The position numbers and the translations under genes were made by a program. From positions 10,168,001-10,232,000 of the forward strand of contig NZ_CP109430.1 in assembly GCF_036250735.1 (NCBI RefSeq): DNA of 64,000 nucleotides, written 5' to 3'. Of this stretch, positions 48,823 through 57,485 are shown in pieces; the stretch's first letter is position 1; every line of letters starts with the position of its first letter. The stretch comes from Streptosporangium sp. NBC_01495. GTDB taxonomy: Bacteria; Actinomycetota; Actinomycetes; Streptosporangiales; Streptosporangiaceae. The notes beneath the pieces were generated by a model. The model was given only the letters and a program-made list of their open reading frames with translations, did not search any database and had not been told where the DNA came from.

Positions 48823-49116
48823 GTGACTTCCTTCCTTTCCTACGATCAGGTCGTGTCCTGGGATACGGAACTGACAGCGCTGGCCACTCGGATCGCTGGC
48901 CCCCTGTTCACCCGGCCCGAGCCTCGGCAGGCCTTCGCCGACCTGGCACGCGCCCTGCTGGCCGATGTGCCGCGTAAGAACTCCTGGCAGTTGGCCGACC
49001 ACATCGGGCACGCCACCGCCCACCGGTTCGAGCACCTGCTGGACCGCGCGAAATGGGACGTCGACGCCCTGCGTGACGAGGTCCGCTCCTACGTGACGGC
49101 ATCCGGTGCCGCGTAG
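48823..49116 (+). pseudogene. IS701-family transposase, N-terminal fragment
   Basis: 97 residues (LSYDQVVSWDTELTALATRI ... PRKNSWQLADHIGHATAH) equal the first quarter of the transposase at 34198, then a stop after an unrelated end. The catalytic part is missing. Confidence 0.8.
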
Positions 49117-49168
49117 CGCCGCAGGCGTGCGGGTCATCGCAGCCGTGTTGCCACGGCAATCTCACTAA

Positions 49169-49546
49169 CTCCCACATAAGCGGAACAACTTCCCGACCAG
49201 CCTCACCGAACGACAACTCGACGATCTCGCGGAGGAAGCCGTCGCCTGCCTGGCCGATGACCTGGCAGAACGGGTCTTCGCCTCGATCCTCCCCGACATC
49301 GAGGACCCGACGGCGCCGACGCCGGGTCCGGCGACGGCGCTCAACCGGCTACGGATCCTGGCGCATCTCAGCCGCGCGATCGAGCGCCGCGCCCACCGCG
49401 AGGCCGCCGGCGCCGCCCAGCTCGGTGCCGGCTACCCGCAACTGGGTGAGGCCTGGTACATCACCCGGCAAGGAGCCCGCCGCCGCTGGCCGAGACTGGT
49501 TTTCGCAACGCACCCCCTCTACTCGGCCCCTTCCCGGCGGCCATGA
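49169..49546 (+). pseudogene. 5'-truncated gene of unknown function
   Basis: An open frame of about 125 codons (SLTERQLDDLAEEAVACLAD ... GEAWYITRQGARRRWPRLVF) without any ATG or GTG after the upstream TAA. The coding character is good (strong third-position GC), so this is the tail of a real gene whose 5' end was lost beside the IS701 fragment. The RR gene starts 13 bp after its stop, so the two were probably once an operon. Confidence 0.5.
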
Positions 49547-49559
49547 CAGAAACCACGGC

Positions 49560-49984
49560 GTGAACACCGACCCGCGTACCTACAGCGTCCTTCTGGTCGA
49601 AGACGACGACGCCGACGCCGCACTGATCGACGCCGCTCTGCACGAGCACGGCATGGCCCGCGACATCCACCACGTCCATGACGGTGTGGACGCGGTACCT
49701 GCGCGCCCGGCACCCCGTGCCCCGACCTGATCGTCTTGGACCTGAACATGCCCCGCATGAACGGGCGTGAGCTGCTGGCCGTGCTCAAGGAGGACAAGCA
49801 CCTGCTGAGCATCCCCGTCATGGTCCTGACGACCTCCTCGGCTCCCGACGACGTCCGCGCCGCCTACCACCAGCACGCCAACGCCTATGTGACAAAACCC
49901 ATCAACCTCGACGACTTCCTCCAGGCCGTCCGAAGCATCGACGCTTTCTTCCTGGAGATAGCCGTCGCACCCCGCCGCTCCTGA
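49560..49984 (+). pseudogene. single-domain response regulator, frameshifted
   Basis: The receiver domain is recognisable: VLLVEDDDADAALIDAAL in one frame up to HDGVDA, then DLIVLDLNMPRMNGRELLAV (phosphoacceptor Asp), VLTTSSAPDDV and YVTKPINLDDF (conserved Lys) in another frame. The frame changes near 49695-49725, with a few codons apparently missing. It resembles the Rcp1-type regulators that work with phytochrome or hybrid kinases. No kinase is near. Confidence 0.75.
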
Positions 49985-50023
49985 CCTCCACCCGCGCGCT
50001 CACCGATCTTCAGGTGTCCGCCG

Positions 50024-50148
50024 TCAGGCGGTGGCGGGCCGCCGCAGGAAGTGCACGGCCTCGGCCGGGGTGGGGTGGACGGCGAACAGGGCGGTCAGCC
50101 CGGTGGTGTTCAAACGCTCATACACGGCCTGGAACACGTCCGGCGAAG
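50024..50148 (-). pseudogene. C-terminal fragment of an unidentified gene
   Basis: The minus strand reads VFQAVYERLNTTGLTALFAV, then HPTPAEAVHFLRRPATA and stop. It has the flavour of a STAS/anti-sigma-factor-antagonist end, but this is weak. It is joined directly to the truncated deaminase. Confidence 0.35.
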
Positions 50149-50334
50149 CGCAAGCATCTCGGCGTGGGCCGTCGGATCCGGCTCCGAGTTCAACTCGGTG
50201 AAAGCCGAGGAGAGCAGCTCCATCCGCCCGTCCACGACAACCGCCCCGATTTTGTAGTTTCCCGAGGCGCGAGCCTGGTGGGCCACCTTTATCGCCTTGC
50301 TCATCACCTGTTCACATGGGTGCCCGTTACTCAT
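50110..50334 (-). pseudogene. cytidine/nucleoside deaminase, N-terminal fragment
   Basis: 74 residues: AIKVAHQARASGNYKIGAVV and TAHAEMLALR, the first zinc motif (His-Ala-Glu) of the cytidine deaminase fold. The second motif (PCxxC) is missing, because the gene is fused near 50150 to an unrelated tail. The ATG follows the HAD gene stop by 2 nt, so it was the third gene of the EEP-HAD operon. Confidence 0.6.
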
Positions 50335-50336
50335 GG

Positions 50337-50876
50337 TCAGCGGCCATTAAGGCGACTGCCAGGCAGCATGGGAAGCAGGGAACTGAGGTGAGGGATCACC
50401 GGAACGCCAGGTGGAAGAGCTTGAACCTCCTGCTCGCTCAGCGGAGCCGGGCGCACCAGTACCGACTGCATCCCGTGCATGAACGGACCGATCACATCGT
50501 GCCGGATGTTGTTTCCCACCCACACGATCTCGTGCGGGAGGAACTGGGCGGCGGTCACCGCGAGGTCGTAGAACAGTCGGCTGGGCTTTGCCACTCCCAA
50601 TGCATCAGACTGCAGGGTGACTGCGAAAAGCTGCAGAATCCCTGCTTGTTCCAGCGCCTGCCGTCGGTTCTGGCCCTTTTTGGTGTTGCTTCCGAGCACC
50701 AAGCGAAATCGGCGCTCATGAAGTTTACGCAGTGCCACGTCCGCATCAGGGTCGACCCGGCGCATACGCAGCTCGGGATCAACCGGTGAGTCCACCGCGG
50801 TGATTGTCGCCCCGTAATCCACTATCACGCATTGGATGTCCGTGAACGTCGCTTGTAGCCCTGGCCCCGGGCTCAC
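50337..50876 (-). CDS. HAD-superfamily hydrolase
   Basis: A 179-residue HAD-like phosphatase. The N-terminal catalytic motif is altered: VIVDYGATITAVDSP in place of DxDGT, so the second acidic residue and the following D-G-T are not canonical. Motif II/III elements (VLGSNT, KPSRLFYDLAV, VGNNIRHDVIGP) are present. The GTG overlaps the EEP stop (GTGA). It may act on a nucleotide or sugar phosphate together with its operon partners. Confidence 0.7.
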   Translation of the reverse strand: MSPGPGLQATFTDIQCVIVDYGATITAVDSPVDPELRMRRVDPDADVALRKLHERRFRLVLGSNTKKGQNRRQALEQAGILQLFAVTLQSDALGVAKPSRLFYDLAVTAAQFLPHEIVWVGNNIRHDVIGPFMHGMQSVLVRPAPLSEQEVQALPPGVPVIPHLSSLLPMLPGSRLNGR

Positions 50877-51742
50877 CTGGCTACCTTGAGGTCTACCGCG
50901 ACGGACACCATGCGGTGATCGCTCGCACGATCACCGAGCTCGTTGACCCACACCCGATAGCTGCCGGGCACCTGGCTGGGGGCCAGCCACGGGCTGAGCA
51001 GCACGTGGTCGATCCGAGCTCCCTGGCCGTCGTCGACGGCGTCGTTGACGGTGACGGTGTAGTCCCCGTCCACCGATCCCGCGTTGACGAAACCGGCCTC
51101 GGACAGCACGGTCAGTGCTCGCCGATCGGATCGCAGCTCGCCGTCGGCGCGTGCGCCCGGCGGCATCGTCTTGTGCAGCCGTTTATGCGGGGGCCGGGCC
51201 AGCCAGTCGGGTTCGAATTCCTGCGGGCCCGGCCACAGCGAGTTGAAGTCACCTGCGATGATCGCCGCGGAGCCCGGGGCGGCGTGACGGGTGAGCTTCA
51301 GCGCTTCGTCCAGGCGAGCGTCTCCTGACCAGTGTGGCCAGTGCACGCTCTTGAGCGCCAGCGACCGGTCGAGGTCGCCCTCCAGGTGGGCGTGCAGCCA
51401 GCCGATCTGGTCATGGTAGATGCCCGGCCCCGGCTCGTAGTGCCGGACGGGCATCAGCCGCGGCCACCGCATGAAGATCACCTCGTGGAGCAGGCCGCGG
51501 TCGCTGCGCGTCAGGAACCCGCGCAGCGGCGCCACCGGCGCCAGGATCCTCTCGACCTCGAACAGGGCCCTTTGCCCTTCCTCGGCGTAGCGGAATCCTT
51601 CCTGAAGAAAAAGGATGTCCAGGTCAGGAACCTGGGCGACCACCTCTTTCAAAAGGGGGAGATTTCGGTAGGCGCGGTCATGCCGCGACCATCCGCCCTC
51701 TTGGAAGTTAAAAGTAGCCAGGATCAATTTTTCGTTCGCCAC
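50873..51742 (-). CDS. endonuclease/exonuclease/phosphatase family protein
   Basis: About 289 residues of the EEP (DNase I-like) fold. Metal and catalytic residues are in ATFNFQEGG, LFLQEG, AIIAGDFNSLW, IDHVLLSPW and the terminal SDHRMV. No signal peptide is seen, so a cytosolic phosphodiesterase acting on nucleic acid or a small phosphodiester is likely. I place the start at GTG 51742 because AAAGG lies 8 nt upstream; the frame stays open to 51835 but that would run into a 28-bp inverted repeat. First gene of a coupled EEP-HAD-deaminase operon. Confidence 0.8.
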   Translation of the reverse strand: MANEKLILATFNFQEGGWSRHDRAYRNLPLLKEVVAQVPDLDILFLQEGFRYAEEGQRALFEVERILAPVAPLRGFLTRSDRGLLHEVIFMRWPRLMPVRHYEPGPGIYHDQIGWLHAHLEGDLDRSLALKSVHWPHWSGDARLDEALKLTRHAAPGSAAIIAGDFNSLWPGPQEFEPDWLARPPHKRLHKTMPPGARADGELRSDRRALTVLSEAGFVNAGSVDGDYTVTVNDAVDDGQGARIDHVLLSPWLAPSQVPGSYRVWVNELGDRASDHRMVSVAVDLKVAR

Positions 51743-51807
51743 GGCCAACGCCTTTCGCGACGTCCAGATGAATACCGTTAATAGCTTCTGTTTTAAGGAG
51801 GGGAGTG

Positions 51808-51871
51808 CCCTCGCGGATTCCTGGGGCCGACTCACTCTCTACGGTGAGTCGGCCCCAGGAATCCGCGAGGG
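51808..51871. repeat. perfect 28-bp inverted repeat, probable terminator
   Basis: The arms 51808-51835 and 51844-51871 are exactly complementary around an 8-nt loop. It lies between the methyltransferase stop (51982) and the EEP start. It should form a very stable hairpin and probably ends the methyltransferase transcript. Confidence 0.85.
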
Positions 51872-51981
51872 TCTCGGGTGAAGCTCTGGATGATGACCCC
51901 GCGAGCGGTCCCCGGATCGTTCTTCACCGCTCGCGGGGGGACGGCGCGGCGACATGAGAGGGGTCCTGTCGCCGCGCCAGC

Positions 51982-53094
51982 TCAGGAAGGCGGCACCACC
52001 AAGCTCGCCAGCGTCGCGGTGACCAGGGTCAGCACGCCCGCCAGCGGCCTGGTGCGCTGCTGGACGAAGCCGGCCCGCGCCAGCAGGTGCGTGTACTGGT
52101 CGGGGGTTCGCTCGTGCCCGCCTTCGAAGAACGCCATCATGCGCAGGTCGAGCAGGGCGTGGAGTGTCAGTTTCTCGACCAGCCACAGCTCGGCCGGGCT
52201 GCCGGTGGCGACCATGGCGGCGCGCACCTGCCCGAGGATCCGGAGCGAATCCTCGTCAGACCAGTTGTGGAGCACGCTGCTCAGCAGGTACACCGTCTTC
52301 CCGGGCGTATGCGGCATCGCCGGGACGCCCTCGAAGAAGTCGCCGGGCAGGACCTGCAATCGATCGGCCATCCCGCGGGCGGCCAGGTTGGTCTCGGCGC
52401 GGACGGCGACCCGGGGGAGTTCCTGGAGCACGCCGCGGCAGTGCGGGTGCGCTTCGAGGATGGTCGCCAGCGTGCCGCCGGTGCCGCCGCCCACGTCCAC
52501 CACGGTCTGCACGCCGGAGAAGTCCTCGGTGGTGAGCGCCATGGCCGCAGGATGTGACCGCGCCGCCATGAACGCGTCGAACGCCTCGTTCTCGTCGGGG
52601 TTAGCCGCCAGGTACTCATACAGCGACCGGTGTCCCTCGGGCAGGATGGGTTTCCCGGTACGGGCGATCTGCCCGTATTGGGGGATCACCTCCCACCAGG
52701 CGGGCCTGGCGGTCATGGTCACCGTGTGCCGCAGGGAGCCCGGGACGTCTTTGCGAAGCGCGGCTCCCAGCGGGGTGAGCGTGACGACGCTCCCCTCGCC
52801 CACCGTCTTGGTGAGGTTCACGATGCTCTTGGCCGACAGCGGGAGCAGCAGGCGCTCCAGCAGCTCCGGCTGTGCCCCGCACCAGCTGGCGAGTTCCTTC
52901 AACGGCAGCGTCCGGTGGGCGGCGCGGTCGAGGATGTCGGGCAGGTCCAGCTCGCAGAAGGCGTTCAGCGCGCCGAACAGCAGGACGCCGTCGACGATGC
53001 TCTGGATGGTGATTGTGTGCTGGGAGTTCACCGTCTCGGCGCCCCGCGGGATGGTGCGGGCGCGCTGCGGCAGGCCGTTCTGGGTCATGGTCAC
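51982..53094 (-). CDS. SAM-dependent O-methyltransferase (plant-type fold)
   Basis: 370 residues with an N-terminal dimerisation/winged-helix domain (about 25-120) and a C-terminal Rossmann domain: DVGGGTGGTLATIL binds SAM, and VLHNWSDED carries the catalytic-type His. Families of this kind methylate hydroxyls on polyketides or other secondary metabolites. GTG 53094 follows AAAGGA by 5 nt and overlaps the stop of the binding protein (GTGA); ATG 53088 is the alternative. It shares a transcript with a solute-binding lipoprotein, an unusual pairing. Confidence 0.85.
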   Translation of the reverse strand: MTMTQNGLPQRARTIPRGAETVNSQHTITIQSIVDGVLLFGALNAFCELDLPDILDRAAHRTLPLKELASWCGAQPELLERLLLPLSAKSIVNLTKTVGEGSVVTLTPLGAALRKDVPGSLRHTVTMTARPAWWEVIPQYGQIARTGKPILPEGHRSLYEYLAANPDENEAFDAFMAARSHPAAMALTTEDFSGVQTVVDVGGGTGGTLATILEAHPHCRGVLQELPRVAVRAETNLAARGMADRLQVLPGDFFEGVPAMPHTPGKTVYLLSSVLHNWSDEDSLRILGQVRAAMVATGSPAELWLVEKLTLHALLDLRMMAFFEGGHERTPDQYTHLLARAGFVQQRTRPLAGVLTLVTATLASLVVPPS

Positions 53095-54089
53095 GGCTGT
53101 CCTTTCGACAGTGGGGCCGAGGAGGGGGACGGTGTCTGCGCTGCCAGCAGTGCGCTCACCTTGAAGGGCTCGGTGAGGTAGCCGTGTTCGAGCATCGTGT
53201 CGGCGACGCGCTGCAGGCGCCCCTCCTCCAGGGTGGTGGGGAAGGTGCCCAGGGGGATGACCGCGGCGGTCGCGGCGTCGATCTTGGTGTAGGTCGGCAG
53301 GACCTCCTCAACTGCCCTACGGTCGTTCGCGGCGATCTGCTGGGCCTTGCCGATCGCCCGCCGGAACGCAGCGACGACGTGCGGGTTCTCCTTGGCGTAA
53401 GCGGCGGTGACCCCCCATCCAGCGATGGGGAAGTCGGCCATCGGGCCGCCCTTGGTCATGTCCTGTAGCTCGCGGGCCCCGGTCTTCTGCGCGGCGTTCA
53501 GAACGTACGGCTGGGTCATCCACGCCGCATCGATGGTGCCCGCTTCGAGCAGCGCCGGCATGTCGGGGAGTGGGAACTCCACAAGGTCGACGTCGCTTTC
53601 TGCCATGTTGAACGTCTTGAGGGCCGAAGCGACCGTGATGGAGCCGATGCTCCGGCGGCTTGCGACCCCGATCTTCCGGCCGCGCAGGTCCGCCATGGTC
53701 TTGTAGGAGGAGCCCCCCTTCACCATGACGACGAAGGTCCCGTCGGCCGCCTGGTAGCTGTCGGCGACCATGAGGAGCTTGGCGTCGCCTTCCGCCGTTG
53801 CCATGATCGCGGTGACGTAGTTGAGCAGCGCGAACTGCAGGCTGCCGCCATCGAGCGCGGGCAGCGCCGCGCTGGCGGCCTGGATCGGTTCCAGCCGAAC
53901 GTCGAGGCCCTCATCACGAAAGAGTCCGCGACGAAATGCGATGTGGGCCGGGGCCGCGTCCGGGACAAGCAGCGCCCCGACCTTGATCGGGATCAGGGCT
54001 CGCTCGGTGCTGACGGACGGCTTCTCGGCCGTACACGCCACTAAAATAACCATAAGTGGCGCTATGAAAACTATGAGTAATCGTCTCAT
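53091..54089 (-). CDS. ABC transporter substrate-binding lipoprotein (NrtA/SsuA/ThiY-like)
   Basis: 332 residues with a lipoprotein signal (LMVILVACT, Cys near 19) and a periplasmic-binding fold of the NMT1/SsuA type: GLFRDEGLDVRLEPIQ, LRGRKIGVASRRS and DAAWMTQPY. Ligands of this group include nitrate, sulfonates, thiamine precursors and aromatic acids; the actual one is unknown. No permease or ATPase gene is nearby. It is translationally coupled to the O-methyltransferase. Confidence 0.8.
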   Translation of the reverse strand: MRRLLIVFIAPLMVILVACTAEKPSVSTERALIPIKVGALLVPDAAPAHIAFRRGLFRDEGLDVRLEPIQAASAALPALDGGSLQFALLNYVTAIMATAEGDAKLLMVADSYQAADGTFVVMVKGGSSYKTMADLRGRKIGVASRRSIGSITVASALKTFNMAESDVDLVEFPLPDMPALLEAGTIDAAWMTQPYVLNAAQKTGARELQDMTKGGPMADFPIAGWGVTAAYAKENPHVVAAFRRAIGKAQQIAANDRRAVEEVLPTYTKIDAATAAVIPLGTFPTTLEEGRLQRVADTMLEHGYLTEPFKVSALLAAQTPSPSSAPLSKGQP

Positions 54090-54285
54090 GGCTGGAGGGC
54101 TCCATTTCGATGGGGGAAGGGTGTGTGGCTACGCGCCCCAGGAGATCCCGGAGCCCCCTGGAGCGCGCGCCTCCTGGCCGCCCCTGCGTTCCCGCCCGGG
54201 GAGAGACCGGCGGCAGCAGGGATGATCGCCAGGCTGGACCCCACTCAGATGGGGATGGTGCAGGCCCGCCGATCACTCAGCGAGC

Positions 54286-54328
54286 CCACCCGCGCGTCTC
54301 CTCGCCTCACGATCAGACGCGCGGGTGG
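54286..54328 (-). terminator. 14-bp hairpin after the DUF574 operon
   Basis: The arms 54286-54299 and 54315-54328 pair exactly with a 15-nt loop, 66 bp past the end of the preceding minus-strand gene. The spacer 54090-54393 contains nothing else I can support. Confidence 0.6.
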
Positions 54329-54393
54329 TGGTGCAGCGCGGTGGCCCGGAAGGGATCCCGCGCTGGTTTTTAGTGCGCCGCGGCTCGGCGGCG

Positions 54394-54882
54394 TCAGGGG
54401 CCCGGCCGAGCCGCCCGGTGAACGACCGCACCCGCATGAGTGGACCGCGTGTCCGGATGGATCAGCAGGCGCTGAAAAGCGACGGTCGCGACGGAACGCG
54501 GGTCACCGCCGGGTCCTTTCGTCGATGGGAGGCGTGGCCCCGGGAATCGTCCCCTTCGGCCTGACGGCAGGCCGTGAAAGTCAGGGATTCGCCCCGGGGC
54601 CACTCGAAGTGGCGAACCCAGACGATCAACCGCCCCGGGCGTGGGCGGCTGGTCGTCTCGGGGCCGGGCCCGCCACAGGTCAAGGTCCACCTGCTGCATG
54701 CGGTCCCACAGCTCGCCGGCGCTGCTCGCGCAGACGATGCGGCACTGCGCCGGGTCGGTGAGCTCCCACGCCTCGAAGCGCCGGTGTTGCGGGCTCCACC
54801 GGACCCACCAGGTGAGCGCGTGCGCCTGTACCTGCTGGGCGGCGAGGACAGCGTCGTCGGTACGGTCGTCGTGCGAGCTCAT
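54394..54882 (-). CDS. conserved small hypothetical protein
   Basis: 162 residues; the first 70 (TWWVRWSPQHRRFEAWELTD ... SSAGELWDRMQQVDLDLWR) look like a compact conserved domain found next to DUF574-type methyltransferases, while the Pro/Arg-rich remainder may be a read-through of a frameshifted or non-conserved tail. Its ATG overlaps the TGA of the upstream methyltransferase (ATGA). Function unknown. Confidence 0.55.
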   Translation of the reverse strand: MSSHDDRTDDAVLAAQQVQAHALTWWVRWSPQHRRFEAWELTDPAQCRIVCASSAGELWDRMQQVDLDLWRARPRDDQPPTPGAVDRLGSPLRVAPGRIPDFHGLPSGRRGRFPGPRLPSTKGPGGDPRSVATVAFQRLLIHPDTRSTHAGAVVHRAARPGP

Positions 54883-55664
54883 TGCTGACCCTCCCGGGTC
54901 ACGGCGACTCCGCCGAGGAACAGCGGAGGCCTGTCAACGCCGAGGTGTAGCGGCCAGTCCCGAACGGCCACCACCCCCGGCGGCAGAAGGTCCAGCCCGT
55001 CGAACAAGCGGGTGATCTCGTCGGCCGAGCGCGGGTGGATCGGCTGCTCGTAAGCGTGCACGGCCAAGGTGAGGAGATCCTGGAAAAGCCCCTGCGTCGT
55101 CGCATGCGACAACACGAGGCCACTGCCCGGCGCCAACGCGGTCAGGTAGGCGTCCATCACCGGCGCCACGTCCTCGGAAGGCCAGAAGTGCACGAGGGCA
55201 CTCATGATGAGGCCCACCGGCCGGTCGAGGTCGATCAGCTTCCGCAGTTCGGGATCGGCCAGCACCTTCTCCGGGTGGAGGGCGTCCCCCTCGACCACGG
55301 CCAAGCCCCGAGTTTTGAGTCGCGCCCGCCAGTGCACGACGACCATCTGGTCGTGGTCGAGATAGACCATCCGGGCAGCCGGAGCATGCTCGCGGACGAT
55401 GTCGTGCAGGTTCTTACCCATCCGGGGGAGCCCGGCTCCCAGGTCGACGAACTGCCGGATGCCGTGGGCCCGGGTCAGCGTGGCCACGGCCTCCTCCAAA
55501 AAGCCGCGGTTGTCCCGGGCCACGTGGCGCATGCCGGGCATGAGGCTGGTGAGGCGCTGTGCGATCTCCCGGTCCCGGACGAACGTGTCCTTGCCGTCAC
55601 CGAGGGCTTCCCAAACACGGGCGCGGTTGCCCTTGGCCAGGCCGAGAGGGTCGGGAACGGTCAT
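54879..55664 (-). CDS. DUF574-family S-adenosylmethionine methyltransferase
   Basis: 261 residues of the actinobacterial SAM methyltransferase family PF04672. Signals are GNRARVWEALGDGKDTFVRD, FVDLGAGLPR (SAM loop), VYLDHDQMVV, GLIMSALVHFWPSED and the C-terminal GVVAVRDWPLH. Substrate unknown; members occur in many copies per genome next to regulators. It precedes the small hypothetical gene by a 4-bp overlap. Confidence 0.88.
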   Translation of the reverse strand: MTVPDPLGLAKGNRARVWEALGDGKDTFVRDREIAQRLTSLMPGMRHVARDNRGFLEEAVATLTRAHGIRQFVDLGAGLPRMGKNLHDIVREHAPAARMVYLDHDQMVVVHWRARLKTRGLAVVEGDALHPEKVLADPELRKLIDLDRPVGLIMSALVHFWPSEDVAPVMDAYLTALAPGSGLVLSHATTQGLFQDLLTLAVHAYEQPIHPRSADEITRLFDGLDLLPPGVVAVRDWPLHLGVDRPPLFLGGVAVTREGQQ

Positions 55665-55856
55665 GATGGACCTTTCGGGTTGAAAAGTCGGAATGAGGTG
55701 AGGGCATCAGCAGGGTCGCCACCGGCGCGCTACTTCAGCGTCAAGAAGGAGGAGCCCGGGGCACCAGGAGGTTCATCGCCCAGCCAGGGCCGCAGAAGGC
55801 CGGGCCGTGCATCATCCTGATGCCCCGGGGATGCCAGCAGATTCCGGAAGGAGCCG

Positions 55857-56042
55857 TTACGGGGGCTGCTGGCTCGGTCCGGCGGGCCATCTGCCGGCGG
55901 GAGAAAGGTTTCTGTTCGCGTTGAGGAGTTCCGGCGGCGAGGACGGCAGTACGAGCGATAACGCAGGCCAACTACGCATCAGGGCTAGCTCGTAGCGCGC
56001 CTCGGATGGCGTCGAGCTAGCTGTGCGGCTGGCCATCGTCAT
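55857..56042 (-). CDS. 61-residue protein with strong ribosome site
   Basis: ATG 56042 is preceded by AAGGAGG at 7 nt. The product is Ser/Pro/Leu rich (EARYELALMRSWPALSLVLP in the middle) with no cysteines and a Pro/Gln tail, so it does not look like a lanthipeptide. It is transcribed away from the regulator at 56202 and shares its promoter region. Function unknown; 55665-55856 holds no other gene that I can see. Confidence 0.45.
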   Translation of the reverse strand: MTMASRTASSTPSEARYELALMRSWPALSLVLPSSPPELLNANRNLSPAGRWPAGPSQQPP

Positions 56043-56141
56043 GTGTTGTCCTCCTTGCCTTCGCCTCCATGCAACTGGGAGAGCGAGCCGCTGGACCGGA
56101 CACGAGTGAGGACTTTCCGCCGGACTTTCCCGGCCCTGGGC

Positions 56142-56162
56142 GGACTTTTGCGGGAAAAGTCC
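56142..56162. promoter_or_regulatory. inverted repeat GGACTTTT-N5-AAAAGTCC
   Basis: A perfect 8-bp inverted repeat 40 bp ahead of the regulator start, preceded by GGACTTTCC half sites at 56111 and 56122. TACCGT (56168-56173) could be the -10. Autoregulation by the neighbouring regulator is plausible. Confidence 0.5.
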
Positions 56163-56201
56163 TGCGCTACCGTGGAGAACGGTGACTACCCCGAGGCGGA
56201 C

Positions 56202-57485
56202 ATGACCGAAGAGTGGACGACGTTCGATCGTGAGTGCAGACTGCGTGGCTGGGGACAAGCAGCTGCGTTCCTTGAGAAATATGCGGAGTCAGCGCGAGTG
56301 GTGGGAGAGGAGGTGGCTTTGACCGAACGGCAGCTGCGACGCTGGCGCAAGCCAAATCCGCCTCGTCCTCGTCCTCGGGCGTGGCGAGTACTACACGCGA
56401 TGTTCGGCATGAGTCCCGTTGATTTGGGTTTTCCGCCGCCACCTCTGAATAAGATCGAATATATCGAACGGGAATCCGGGGAAACGTCCGGGTTGGATCG
56501 GAGAATGTTTCTTGCCGATACTCTAGGTACTGCTGCGAGTATTACTCTTTCCGGTTCTGATTCCAGTTCTGCTTCTGTCGGCACGTCCGATATCGCTGAG
56601 CTTCGCGAGGTGTTGAGGTCGCTTTATGCTCTCGACGATGCTTTTGGTGGAGGTGATGTCCGATCTCTTGCCATACGGCATCTGCGGCGAATTCGTCGTG
56701 TGATCAATACTGGTAGCTATCCTGACAGTATCGGCCGACAACTTCAGCTTTTAGCAGGAGAAACGGCAGAGCATTGTGGATGGTTGCATTATGATGCCGA
56801 TCAGCAAGACGGGGCTCGCCGGTTCTGGGGTGAGGCATTAACCACTGCAACTATGCTGCGTGATCCGGGTCTTGAAGTGCTAGTGTTTGCCAGTCTTAGC
56901 ATGCAAGCCATTCATGAGGACCGGCCTCGGGACGGTTATGATCTGGCTCGTGCGGCCCGACTGCGCGCTGAAGCAATGCGATCACCGATTTTGGTATCAA
57001 TGATCGTTGCACGTGAAGCCCGAGCTCTGGCAAAAATGCAAGACAACAGCGGTGCGCGACGAGAACTTGCCTGTGCGATGCGCGTGATTGAGCGTTCCGA
57101 AAAAGAGCGGCCGGCACCGCCGTGGGCAGCCTTTCACGGACACGCTGAACTTGGGTACACGCAAGGGTTAATCAATGCGGAAATAGGACACCATAACGCT
57201 GCTGTTCCGTTTCTGCGTGCTGCTTTGGCCCATCAAGAGCGCACTTATACCCGTAATCGTGCTCTTTACCGGATCACCCTGGCCCGCAGTCTGGTACTGG
57301 CTGGAGAGATCGATGAGGCCGCTTCAGAGGCTGTGGCCTCCCTGCCTCACCTGGAAGAGGTTGAATCCGGACGTGTTATCCGGCGGTTGAAAGAAGTCCG
57401 CAACCTCCTCGCGAAGAACGACAGTCGGACAACAGCCGATCCGGTAGAGGTCTTGTCGGATTACTTAAAGGAAAGGGCGATATGA
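56202..57485 (+). CDS. TPR-containing transcriptional regulator (XRE-like family)
   Basis: 427 residues. The N-terminus (AAFLEKYAESARVVGEEVALTERQLRRWRK ... RVLHAMFGMSPVDLGFPPP) is the degenerate DNA-binding region of a common actinobacterial regulator family; the rest is helical TPR-like repeats (ETAEHCGWLHYDADQQDGAR and so on). ATG 56202 has GAGG 5 nt upstream; the frame is open to 56043 but without a site. Codon use from about 56390 to 57240 is clearly AT-richer than around it, a sign of transfer. It is coupled to the GNAT gene. Confidence 0.75.
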   Translation: MTEEWTTFDRECRLRGWGQAAAFLEKYAESARVVGEEVALTERQLRRWRKPNPPRPRPRAWRVLHAMFGMSPVDLGFPPPPLNKIEYIERESGETSGLDRRMFLADTLGTAASITLSGSDSSSASVGTSDIAELREVLRSLYALDDAFGGGDVRSLAIRHLRRIRRVINTGSYPDSIGRQLQLLAGETAEHCGWLHYDADQQDGARRFWGEALTTATMLRDPGLEVLVFASLSMQAIHEDRPRDGYDLARAARLRAEAMRSPILVSMIVAREARALAKMQDNSGARRELACAMRVIERSEKERPAPPWAAFHGHAELGYTQGLINAEIGHHNAAVPFLRAALAHQERTYTRNRALYRITLARSLVLAGEIDEAASEAVASLPHLEEVESGRVIRRLKEVRNLLAKNDSRTTADPVEVLSDYLKERAI

